Assembly (NCBI GenBank): GCA_016186245.1
Contig: JACPLZ010000046.1
Span: 1 to 27,772 of the forward strand
DNA length: 27,772 nucleotides
Reading direction: 5' to 3'
Origin: Candidatus Peregrinibacteria bacterium
Lineage (GTDB): Bacteria > Patescibacteriota > Gracilibacteria > UBA1369 > LOWO2-01-FULL-3
A program made the position numbers and the translations under genes. The notes beneath the pieces are model-generated. The model was not told the DNA's origin and did not search any database. It worked only from the letters and a program-made list of their open reading frames with translations. The first letter of the stretch is position 1, and every line of letters starts with the position of its first letter. Below, piece after piece: positions 15,971 through 22,521 of the stretch.

Positions 15971-16062
15971 CGAACTTCCACATCATCGGCCAAAAAGCCG
16001 CCGTGGAATTGGGTTTTCCGTGGGCCGCCGCGTCCGAAAAATCGCGATTTACTGTTTGGAGC
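15971..16062. repeat. 92-bp inverted repeat, arm 2
   Basis: Exact reverse complement of 14300-14391. On the plus strand it encodes the same C-terminal recombinase peptide (NFHIIGQKAAVELGFPW...), here detached from any recombinase. Just outside it, after GCTCC-type core bases, the sequence is CAAGCA on the minus strand instead of tRNA sequence. Confidence 0.93.
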
Positions 16063-16098
16063 TGCTTGTATGACGAAGTTCGGACTCATTTTAAAGCA

Positions 16099-16126
16099 TC
16101 TGGAGGCTAGCCTCCAGAGATTTTTT
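16099..16126 (+). terminator. terminator-like palindrome
   Basis: A 20-bp perfect palindrome, TCTGGAGGCT followed by its reverse complement, then GATTTTTT. This has the form of a rho-independent terminator on the plus strand, though no gene is read into it from the left. It may instead be part of the hairpin array. Confidence 0.4.
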
Positions 16127-16145
16127 GAAAGACTGACTGGAACCC

Positions 16146-16185
16146 GCGCCAGCGTGCGTTGAAAGGGGGCAACGCACGCTGGCGC
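16146..16185. repeat. 15-bp perfect stem-loop with loop GAAAGGGGGC
   Basis: GCGCCAGCGTGCGTT at 16146-16160 pairs exactly with 16171-16185. The loop is GAAAGGGGGC, identical to the loop of the next hairpin although the stems differ. Confidence 0.9.
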
Positions 16186-16274
16186 ACTGATGTGCTGAGC
16201 CTCGCGCCGCCCGAAAGGGGGCGGGCGGCGCGCAAAAAAAGCCACGCTCAAATCTCCTCCTTTTTCGGGGCTGG
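16164..16274. repeat. 111-bp inverted repeat, left arm of the defence cassette
   Basis: Exact reverse complement of 27662-27772 over 111 bases by direct comparison; the inner boundary is sharp (after GGGGCTGG). It contains the 10-bp hairpin at 16203-16232 and half of the 15-bp one. The true repeat may be longer because the right arm is cut by the window end. Confidence 0.93.
16203..16232. repeat. 10-bp perfect GC stem-loop with loop GAAAGGGGGC
   Basis: CGCGCCGCCC at 16203-16212 pairs with 16223-16232. Same loop sequence as the neighbouring stem-loop. A mirrored copy is at 27704-27733 inside the right arm. Confidence 0.9.
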
Positions 16275-16329
16275 TGAATTTGTTTTCTATATGAGGAGTA
16301 ATCGGCATAATGTCACTTAAAATCTGTAG

Positions 16330-16366
16330 ACTCATAATAGACAATGAGTAAAATGTAGTCAATAAA
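16330..16366 (+). promoter_or_regulatory. promoter and operator-like dyad of the defence operon
   Basis: ACTCAT at 16330-16335 and ATGAGT at 16344-16349 form a dyad with an 8-bp spacer, and a GACT/AGTC pair (16329-16332, 16357-16360) brackets it. A -35-like TAGACA (16339-16344) and -10-like AATAAA (16361-16366), 16 bp apart, overlap it. GACT/AGTC boxes are typical of restriction-system controller proteins, so autoregulation by the next gene is plausible. Only 12 nt separate the -10 from the ATG. Confidence 0.35.
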
Positions 16367-16378
16367 TGTCGCACCTAT

Positions 16379-16588
16379 ATGAACAATATTCAAATTAAAT
16401 TTGGCCAAAGAGTTAGAGAAATTCGCAAACAGAAGGGGTTTTCTCAAGAAGAATTGGCTACAAAATCGGGTTTACATAGAACCTATATTAGTGACATAGA
16501 AAGAGGCGATCGTAATGTTTCATTAAAGAATGTTGAAAAAATAGCCAAGGCTTTACGTGTACCAATTGGTAATCTACTAACAGACTAG
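16379..16588 (+). CDS. Xre-family regulator, controller-protein type
   Basis: 69-aa single helix-turn-helix protein: KFGQRVREIRKQKGFSQEEL then SGLHRTYISDIERGDRNVSL, a standard Xre/Cro fold filling residues about 5-65. Size and place, 4 nt before hsdM and first in the operon, match controller (C) proteins that time the expression of restriction systems; C proteins are best known in type II systems, so the role here is inferred. The upstream dyad at 16330-16349 could be its operator. There is no Shine-Dalgarno sequence. Confidence 0.88.
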   Translation: MNNIQIKFGQRVREIRKQKGFSQEELATKSGLHRTYISDIERGDRNVSLKNVEKIAKALRVPIGNLLTD

Positions 16589-16592
16589 CCTA

Positions 16593-18098
16593 ATGAATAA
16601 AACCAACGGAGAACTTGAAAAGAAATTATGGGCGGCAGCAGATAGCCTCAGGGCAAACTCAAGCCTGAAATCACACGAATACGCGGTTCCGGTGATGGGG
16701 CTGATTTTTTTGCGTTATGTAGACAGTAAGTTCGAGATAGCTGAGGAGGAATTAAAAAAGAAATTGGAAGGTAGCCGTAGAGGTGGTGAACTCACGCCAG
16801 AGTATTTTCAGGCTGAAGGCGTTATGTATGTGCCGGATGAAGCCCGTTATAAACATCTTCTCAATTTACCGGAAGGTGAAGATATAGGCAGAGCGATAAA
16901 CGAGGCAATGAAATTAATTGAAAAATACAACAAAGAGCTTGAAGGGGTGCTCCCGAAAAATTACACAAAACTTGAAAATCACATCCTTATAACGCTTCTC
17001 AAGAGTTTTTCGCAAATTTCAATCGGAGACGGCGATATTTTCGGGAAGATTTACGAGTATTTTCTTGGTCATTTTGCGATGACAGAGGGGCAGAAGGGCG
17101 GAGAGTTCTTTACGCCAACTTCAATTGTGAAACTGATTGTAGAGATTATAGAGCCGTATCACGGCAGAATTTTTGATCCTGCTTGTGGTTCCGGCGGTAT
17201 GTTTGTACAAAGTGCCAACTTAATACGGGAACAAAAGAAAAATCCTTCGACTGAAATTACGGCATACGGACAGGAAAAAGTTGAGGAAACAATGCGTCTT
17301 TGTAAAATGAATCTCGCTGTTCATGGGTTGGAAGGTCAAATAAAAATGGGAAATACTTTTTACGAGGATTTACACGATTGCGTAGAGCGATTCGATTTCG
17401 TCATGGCAAACCCGCCCTTTAATGTCTCCGGTGTAGACGGTGAAAAAATCAAGGATGACCCTAGATATAAATATGGAATACCAAACGCGAATAACGCAAA
17501 TTATTTATGGATTCAAGTTTTTCTGAATTCTTTGAATAAAAACGGTAGGGCTGGTTTTGTAATGGCAAATTCTGCTTCAGACGCAAGGAATCATGAAATG
17601 GAAATCAGAAAAAAAATTGTTGAGGACGGATATGTGGATGTAATGGTCTCAGTATCACCGAACTTCTTTTACACGGTAACTTTGCCGGTAACTCTTTGGT
17701 TTTTTGATAAAGGAAAGGTTAAAACAGACCGTAAGGACAAAATTTTGTTTATAGATGCACGCAACATTTTTAGACAGATAGACCGAGCTCATCGTGATTG
17801 GACTGAGGAGCAGATTGATGAAATTGCTGGAATTGTTAGAAGCTATCGAGGAGAGAGTGGAGCCAAACCTTATCAGGATGTGAAAGGGCTTTGCAAAGTG
17901 GCTACCGTAGAAGAATTACGAGCTCAAGGATATTCTTTAAATGCTGGAAGATATGTCGGCGTTGCAGAAAAGGAAGAAGACAAATATGACTTTAAAGAAA
18001 GGCTCGCGGAGTATAGAAACGAGCTTGATAAGCTCACGAAAGAGGCTCATGGACTTGAGTCTCAAATTGATAAAAATTTAACTGAATTACTGAAATAA
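16593..18098 (+). CDS. hsdM: type I restriction system, modification subunit HsdM
   Basis: 501-aa adenine-N6 DNA methyltransferase subunit; with HsdS it methylates the recognition site, and it is also part of the restriction complex. N-terminal helical HsdM domain (8-150, with AVPVMGLIFLRYVDSKF), SAM motif DPACGSGGM (195-203), catalytic NPPF (273-276) and a C-terminal coiled coil that contacts HsdS. Length is typical. The stop is followed after one base by the ATG of the DUF3800 gene. hsdM and hsdS are separated by two foreign genes, which is unusual. Confidence 0.97.
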   Translation: MNKTNGELEKKLWAAADSLRANSSLKSHEYAVPVMGLIFLRYVDSKFEIAEEELKKKLEGSRRGGELTPEYFQAEGVMYVPDEARYKHLLNLPEGEDIGRAINEAMKLIEKYNKELEGVLPKNYTKLENHILITLLKSFSQISIGDGDIFGKIYEYFLGHFAMTEGQKGGEFFTPTSIVKLIVEIIEPYHGRIFDPACGSGGMFVQSANLIREQKKNPSTEITAYGQEKVEETMRLCKMNLAVHGLEGQIKMGNTFYEDLHDCVERFDFVMANPPFNVSGVDGEKIKDDPRYKYGIPNANNANYLWIQVFLNSLNKNGRAGFVMANSASDARNHEMEIRKKIVEDGYVDVMVSVSPNFFYTVTLPVTLWFFDKGKVKTDRKDKILFIDARNIFRQIDRAHRDWTEEQIDEIAGIVRSYRGESGAKPYQDVKGLCKVATVEELRAQGYSLNAGRYVGVAEKEEDKYDFKERLAEYRNELDKLTKEAHGLESQIDKNLTELLK

Positions 18099-18099
18099 A

Positions 18100-18906
18100 A
18101 TGGATAAAAATTATTTTGGATTTATCGATGAAAGTGGAAATTCCAGACAGGAACGGTTCTTTGGCTTAGGACTATTGTTGATTGATGACGAGATTGGAGA
18201 TTTTTACGATGCTATGAAACCGTTTTATGACAGAGCCTGTGATATTGCGCGTCTTGGTAAGGCCGAACGGGTGACTAATCTTAAAAGGGAAGGTGATTTA
18301 GAACAGGTGGCTGAGATTGCGCGTAGCAATAGACGGTTTGAGCTTAAATTCAAGTATATCAATCATACGAACAATGCTATCTATAAAGCTCTGGTTAATA
18401 AATATTTTGAATTTAGTCGAGTCAGATTTTGTGCTTTTGTTATTGATAGATTAGACCCGAAGTTTCCGGCCACTGATTTGGAGCCCTGGGATGTATATAT
18501 TCATAGGGCCGCAATGTTGATTGCAAATAACACAAGGAATATTTCACCTTGTGGACTTTGCGTTTTGGCTGATGACTTAACAAAGCCAAAGACGGTTACA
18601 AAATCATTTGAGCAATCTTTGAGAGACGCAATTATTTCAAAATTGAAAGGGGCAAAATGTGATTTATTTGGCATTTCGAGACTCGAATCGCATTCGTCTT
18701 TATTGTTGCAAGTTGTAGATATAATGCTTGGCGCTGTGATGTTTGATTTTAAGAAAAGAACAGGTCTTATATCTGAGAAACAAGGAGCGAAACAGGCTCC
18801 TGTAGCACAAGAAATCAGAAACAATTTAGAGGCAAAGGATTTATCGCTTAATGCCACCTACCATAAGCCAAATTATTTTTCTGTTTGGCAATATCAAAAG
18901 AAATAA
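18100..18906 (+). CDS. DUF3800 protein, RNase H-like fold
   Basis: 268-aa protein of the DUF3800 type. The acidic motifs of that family are visible: FIDESGN with D10 and E11, VLADD with D158 and D159, and LLQVVDIMLGAV with Q204 and D207, consistent with a metal-dependent RNase H-like nuclease or a related fold. Family function is not established; members are common in defence islands and beside restriction genes. It is translationally tied to hsdM (1-nt gap), so it is made with the methyltransferase. Nothing in the sequence shows whether it acts on DNA or RNA. Confidence 0.85.
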   Translation: MDKNYFGFIDESGNSRQERFFGLGLLLIDDEIGDFYDAMKPFYDRACDIARLGKAERVTNLKREGDLEQVAEIARSNRRFELKFKYINHTNNAIYKALVNKYFEFSRVRFCAFVIDRLDPKFPATDLEPWDVYIHRAAMLIANNTRNISPCGLCVLADDLTKPKTVTKSFEQSLRDAIISKLKGAKCDLFGISRLESHSSLLLQVVDIMLGAVMFDFKKRTGLISEKQGAKQAPVAQEIRNNLEAKDLSLNATYHKPNYFSVWQYQKK

Positions 18907-18945
18907 AAAGGGTGGGTCATGGACAAGAGACCCACACCCACCTTT
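18907..18945 (+). terminator. stem-loop after the DUF3800 gene, possible attenuator
   Basis: GTGGGTC (18912-18918) can pair with GACCCAC (18929-18935). The tandem ACCCAC-ACCCAC at 18930-18941 gives GTGGGT a second, mutually exclusive partner, which then extends through G11-C42 to an AAA/TTT base. The trailing T run is short, so termination would be partial. It sits in the only long gap (89 bp) of the operon. Confidence 0.4.
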
Positions 18946-18995
18946 ACTTAAAGTATATGCTTAAACGTTAATTATAGTCAATAACACAAGAATAA

Positions 18996-19985
18996 ATGTC
19001 AGAAGAATTTAAATGCCCATTTTGTCAGAATCTACCAGCTGAACTTAGAAAAATACCATCAAAAGATGTGTATGTTGCAACCTGCAGACTTTGTGGGAAT
19101 TACAAGGTAACAGAAGAATTTTGTAAGTGGTCAAGAATAGAAGATGTAAATCTTATAATTCGCAAAAGTGATGAGGCGGAAAAGTATCCAATAGGTGATA
19201 TTCAAGGAGCAATTCATGAACGCAATCTCGACGAGGTAATACCGTTTATAGGTTGGGACAGCACGCCAGAAAGTGAATTTATGAACATTAAAGAATTCAT
19301 GCAATCGGTTCAAATTCCGCAAAACCCATCGCAAAAAATCGATAAGTTATTGGAGAATCTTGATAACGCCAGTAATTCAAAAATCGGGAAAAACTTAGGA
19401 TTAAATTTAGATATGGGTGGTAAATGGTGTTATGCCAGTGACAGGACAGAGTTCTTATTCATTTTAAATGCCGCAAAAGAAAGAAAATATTTTTCGGAGG
19501 CTGAATTTTCAAAAACTAATGAGAAATATTTTATAGTCCTCTCGGTGAAGGCATGGGACCGAATCGAAGAAACAAAAAAAGTAAACCGGAAATCAAAACA
19601 AGGGTTTATTGCATGCTGGTTTACTGATCCGCCAAATCCCAATAATCAGGCTATTGTTGATGGAATTAAAAACGCTGGTTATGAGGCTATGATTTTACAA
19701 GGAAAACATTTTCCGGAAACAGTAATTTCGAAGGCATTGGGTGAAATAAAGAAAAGCCGTTTTGTAGTAGTGGATTTAACCGGAGAACGGAAAAGCGTAT
19801 TTTTCGAAGCCGGTTATGCTCTAGGTATAAATATTGATGTGCTTTTCGTTGTCGAAAAAGAATATTGGGATGCCAACAAAACGTCTTTGGAGTTTTATGT
19901 GAAAAATTACAATATTAAAGCATATAGTTCGCCAGCAGAGCTACAAGAAATTGTGGAAACGGCAATTGCTGAACGCATAAGTTAA
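18996..19985 (+). CDS. zinc-ribbon protein with deoxyribosyltransferase/TIR-like C-terminus
   Basis: 329-aa protein. N-terminal zinc ribbon with C7, C10, C30 and C33 (CPFC ... CRLC). The middle (45-200) is unrecognised. The C-terminal 125 residues resemble the nucleoside 2-deoxyribosyltransferase-like/TIR-like fold: IVDGIKNAGYEAM, VISKALGEIKKSRFVVVDLTG with D260, and VFFEAGYALGINIDVLFVV with E271 as the candidate catalytic glutamate. Related domains cleave N-glycosidic bonds, including NAD+ in immune TIR proteins; whether this one does is inference. It lies between hsdM and hsdS, 7 nt before hsdS. The most effector-like gene of the operon. Confidence 0.72.
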   Translation: MSEEFKCPFCQNLPAELRKIPSKDVYVATCRLCGNYKVTEEFCKWSRIEDVNLIIRKSDEAEKYPIGDIQGAIHERNLDEVIPFIGWDSTPESEFMNIKEFMQSVQIPQNPSQKIDKLLENLDNASNSKIGKNLGLNLDMGGKWCYASDRTEFLFILNAAKERKYFSEAEFSKTNEKYFIVLSVKAWDRIEETKKVNRKSKQGFIACWFTDPPNPNNQAIVDGIKNAGYEAMILQGKHFPETVISKALGEIKKSRFVVVDLTGERKSVFFEAGYALGINIDVLFVVEKEYWDANKTSLEFYVKNYNIKAYSSPAELQEIVETAIAERIS

Positions 19986-19992
19986 TTTTTCT

Positions 19993-21129
19993 ATGAATCA
20001 GAAAAAAGTAAAAACAGGATGGATAAAAATGAAATTATCCCAAATTGCAGACATAAATGCTAGTTCTATAAAAAAAGATTTTTGGCATTCAAAAATTCAA
20101 TATGTTGATATTTCATCTGTTGGTACTGGCACTTTAGAACAAACAACTGAATTGGAATTATCTGAGGCTCCAAGTCGAGCAAAAAGATTGGTGAAGAATG
20201 GAAGTATTATAATGGCGACTGTACGCCCAAATAGACGCTCTTTTTACTATTTTAAAAACCCAGATGATAAAATCGTAGTCTCTACAGGTTTTGCGGTAGT
20301 AGACGCTAGAGAGAATACAGACTCGCGCTTCTTGTATTACTTGTTATCATCAAAAAACTTTACTGATTATTTAGTTTCAAGAGCAAAGGGTGCGGCTTAT
20401 CCTGCGGTTGATGCAGAAGTTTTTAAGAACGCAGAGTTAGTTCTTCCACCTCTCGAATATCAACAGAAAACGGCTTCTATCCTTGCGGCTTTTGATGATC
20501 TAATTGAAAATAATTCAAGACGTATAAAAATTCTCGAGCAGACTGCGCAACTAATTTACAAGAAGTGGTTTGTAAATTTTCGATTCCCCGGGCATGAGGA
20601 TGTAAAATCTGGGGAAATACCAGCAGGGTGGCGAAAATCTACTATCGGAGACATCATGGTTTTTAATTATGGTAAAGCTTTGAAGGCCTCAGAAAGAGAA
20701 AATGGGAATGTTTTAGTATACGGTTCTAGCGGGGTTGTAGGTACTCATAACAAGGCTTTAGTTCCTGCACCAGGAATTGTAGTAGGGCGAAAGGGTAATG
20801 TAGGTAGCGTATTTTGGGTCTCTAATGATTTTTATCCGATAGATACCACATTCTTCATCACCACAGATTTGAGTTTACTTTATTGCTATTTTCTTTTTAA
20901 AAATGAACACTTTATTAGTGGAGATGCTGCCGTACCTGGATTAAATAGAAACCATGCATATTCTAAGAAAATTGTGGCACCCCAAAGTCAGATATTAAGG
21001 AACTTTGAAAAGATTGTCGGGCCAATTTTTAGCGAAGTTAATGCTTTAAACTGGCAAAATTTGAAATTAGCAAAAATTAGAGATTTTCTTTTGCCAAAAC
21101 TTATAAAAGGGACTGTTAACATACGATAA
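19993..21129 (+). CDS. hsdS: type I restriction system, specificity subunit HsdS
   Basis: 378-aa DNA-recognition subunit. Two target-recognition domains (about 10-155 and 205-340) are separated by the central conserved helix (EYQQKTASILAAFDDLIENN to KKWFVNFRFPG, 155-200), and a second conserved helical segment closes the protein (ILRNFEKIVGPIFSEVNAL ... DFLLPKLIKG). This two-half layout predicts a bipartite target sequence, which cannot be read from the protein. The last base of the TAA overlaps the ATG of the next gene. No inverted or duplicated partial hsdS is present, so there is no sign of phase-variable specificity. Confidence 0.95.
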   Translation: MNQKKVKTGWIKMKLSQIADINASSIKKDFWHSKIQYVDISSVGTGTLEQTTELELSEAPSRAKRLVKNGSIIMATVRPNRRSFYYFKNPDDKIVVSTGFAVVDARENTDSRFLYYLLSSKNFTDYLVSRAKGAAYPAVDAEVFKNAELVLPPLEYQQKTASILAAFDDLIENNSRRIKILEQTAQLIYKKWFVNFRFPGHEDVKSGEIPAGWRKSTIGDIMVFNYGKALKASERENGNVLVYGSSGVVGTHNKALVPAPGIVVGRKGNVGSVFWVSNDFYPIDTTFFITTDLSLLYCYFLFKNEHFISGDAAVPGLNRNHAYSKKIVAPQSQILRNFEKIVGPIFSEVNALNWQNLKLAKIRDFLLPKLIKGTVNIR

Positions 21130-22517
21130 TGAAAATACTTAAAATTGAATTTACAAACCATCCAATATTGAAAAACCTTAGTTTTGATTTTCAAGTTGAT
21201 GGGCATATGAAAGATATAACGCTGCTGGTAGGTGAAAATGGCTGCGGTAAGACACTGTTTCTTGAAGAGATTTTTAAAATTGTGAATGGAGGTATTATTC
21301 CTTGGAACGACAAAATAGGCAGAAGAATTACAGTTAAATATTCGGAAGAAGAGAGAGCCGCCTTTTCCTTACCAGATTGTCATCTTGTTATCGATTATGA
21401 TGAAAGTCGCGGAACTAAATGGACAGCATTAAAAATTTTAGACATTAATGGAAATGATCTTACGCCACAACATCATGCAAAATTTCAACAAAATGACGAT
21501 AAAAATCCGGGGAAACAGTTTAAATGCGCTTACTCAACTGTGGAAATTAACTTTGCAGTTGATGAAATTGCGGCAATAAAAGCTTCAAGCACTGATGAGA
21601 CTAAAAAACCCAAAAGTAAATCTAGCGTTAATATAGCAACTGAAATAGCACAGCTACTTGTGGATATCAAAACTCAAGATGATGCAGCATTGGGGCGATG
21701 GATGAGGGAAAATCAAGGAAAAACGGTCAAAGTAGAATGTCCTGAAGGAAAATTAGATAGATTCAAAAAAGCTTATTTAAAGATGTTTGAAGGAAAAGAA
21801 TTATTTGAAATAAGAGCGCATGAAGGGAAACACAAAATAATTTTTAAAGATCTCGAAGAATCAGTTGAATTTGGAATTTCAGGACTTAGTTCAGGAGAAA
21901 AACAAGTAGTTTATAGAATGGGATATCTTTTGCGCGACTTAAAGCATCTTGCGGGTGGGATGATATTGATTGATGAACCGGAACTCAGCTTACATCCAAG
22001 ATGGCAAATAAAGTACATTGATTTTATTCGTGACATTTTCTTTGATGGTGATGAAGAGCCGATACAATTCGTTATTGCTACACACTCTCCTTATTTTTTA
22101 AAAAGTTCTTCTATGAGGGAAGTGGGGGTTGCAACTTTTACAAGAAAGAAAGGTAATATTGTAATTGAGAGGCCGGATGAGCATTCCTGGAGTCTATTAA
22201 GTCATGGACCAACTCTGGGAGAAATAAATTACTATGCCTTTAAATTACCTTCCATTGAATTCCATAACGACCTTTACGCATATCTACAAGAACAAAACAG
22301 TAAGCCAAAAATCTTGGATATCGAAAATTGGTTTGTATCAAAAGGTCAAACAAAGGAAAAGAAGTGGCGAGATTCCACAAGTGGACAACAAGTTGAGGAA
22401 ACTTTAATAACTTGCATCAGAAACAAAATACATCATGGCGATAATCAGGATAGACCCGATTTTAGTAATGCAGAATTAGAAGATTCCATCCGAAGAATGA
22501 TAAAAATGATCACTTAA
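21129..22517 (+). CDS. AAA/ABC-type ATPase with C-terminal HEPN-like motif
   Basis: 462-aa AAA_21/OLD-like ATPase. Walker A GENGCGKT (35-42), an ABC-signature-like SGLSSGEKQ (about 255), Walker B GGMILIDEPELSLHP and the IATHSP switch are all present. A different C-terminal part (about 365-462) ends in ETLITCIRNKIHHGDN, where R431 and H436 fit the R-x4-H pattern of HEPN ribonucleases. It overlaps hsdS by one base and lies 4 nt before hsdR. PrrC, an ABC-ATPase anticodon nuclease, occupies the same slot between hsdS and hsdR in the classical prr locus, but this protein is not recognisably PrrC. RloA-like hsd-linked ATPases are another comparison. Confidence 0.85.
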   Translation: MKILKIEFTNHPILKNLSFDFQVDGHMKDITLLVGENGCGKTLFLEEIFKIVNGGIIPWNDKIGRRITVKYSEEERAAFSLPDCHLVIDYDESRGTKWTALKILDINGNDLTPQHHAKFQQNDDKNPGKQFKCAYSTVEINFAVDEIAAIKASSTDETKKPKSKSSVNIATEIAQLLVDIKTQDDAALGRWMRENQGKTVKVECPEGKLDRFKKAYLKMFEGKELFEIRAHEGKHKIIFKDLEESVEFGISGLSSGEKQVVYRMGYLLRDLKHLAGGMILIDEPELSLHPRWQIKYIDFIRDIFFDGDEEPIQFVIATHSPYFLKSSSMREVGVATFTRKKGNIVIERPDEHSWSLLSHGPTLGEINYYAFKLPSIEFHNDLYAYLQEQNSKPKILDIENWFVSKGQTKEKKWRDSTSGQQVEETLITCIRNKIHHGDNQDRPDFSNAELEDSIRRMIKMIT

Positions 22518-22521
22518 AATT

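Larger units (their letters stand above)
15767..16378. other. structured region between recombinase and defence operon
   Basis: About 610 bp without a convincing gene. It contains six perfect inverted repeats: 15879-15895 (7-bp stem, TTC loop), 15911-15954 (16-bp stem), 15956-15970 (6-bp stem, TCC loop), 16099-16118 (20-bp palindrome, T run after it), 16146-16185 (15-bp stem) and 16203-16232 (10-bp stem). It also holds arm 2 of the 92-bp repeat and the left 111-bp repeat. A minus-strand frame of 203 codons (15763-16374) crosses all of it but reads through every hairpin and repeat; I treat it as not coding. It may be a recombination or replication region, or a structured RNA. Confidence 0.6.

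Noticed and set aside
15814..16162. Plus-strand frames resembling the recombinase C-terminus
   Set aside because: They arise from the inverted 92-bp arm; no catalytic or DNA-binding part is present, so this is not a second recombinase.
15763..16374. Minus-strand frame of 203 codons just upstream of, and overlapping by ATGA, the recombinase gene
   Set aside because: It runs through both repeats and all six hairpins, has no recognisable domain, and covers the promoter region of the divergent operon. Most likely a chance open frame in GC-rich structured DNA, though the ATGA contact keeps a small doubt.
19993..21129. Phase-variable hsdS by inversion
   Set aside because: No second or partial hsdS and no repeats within the gene; the operon-flanking repeats do not cut through hsdS.
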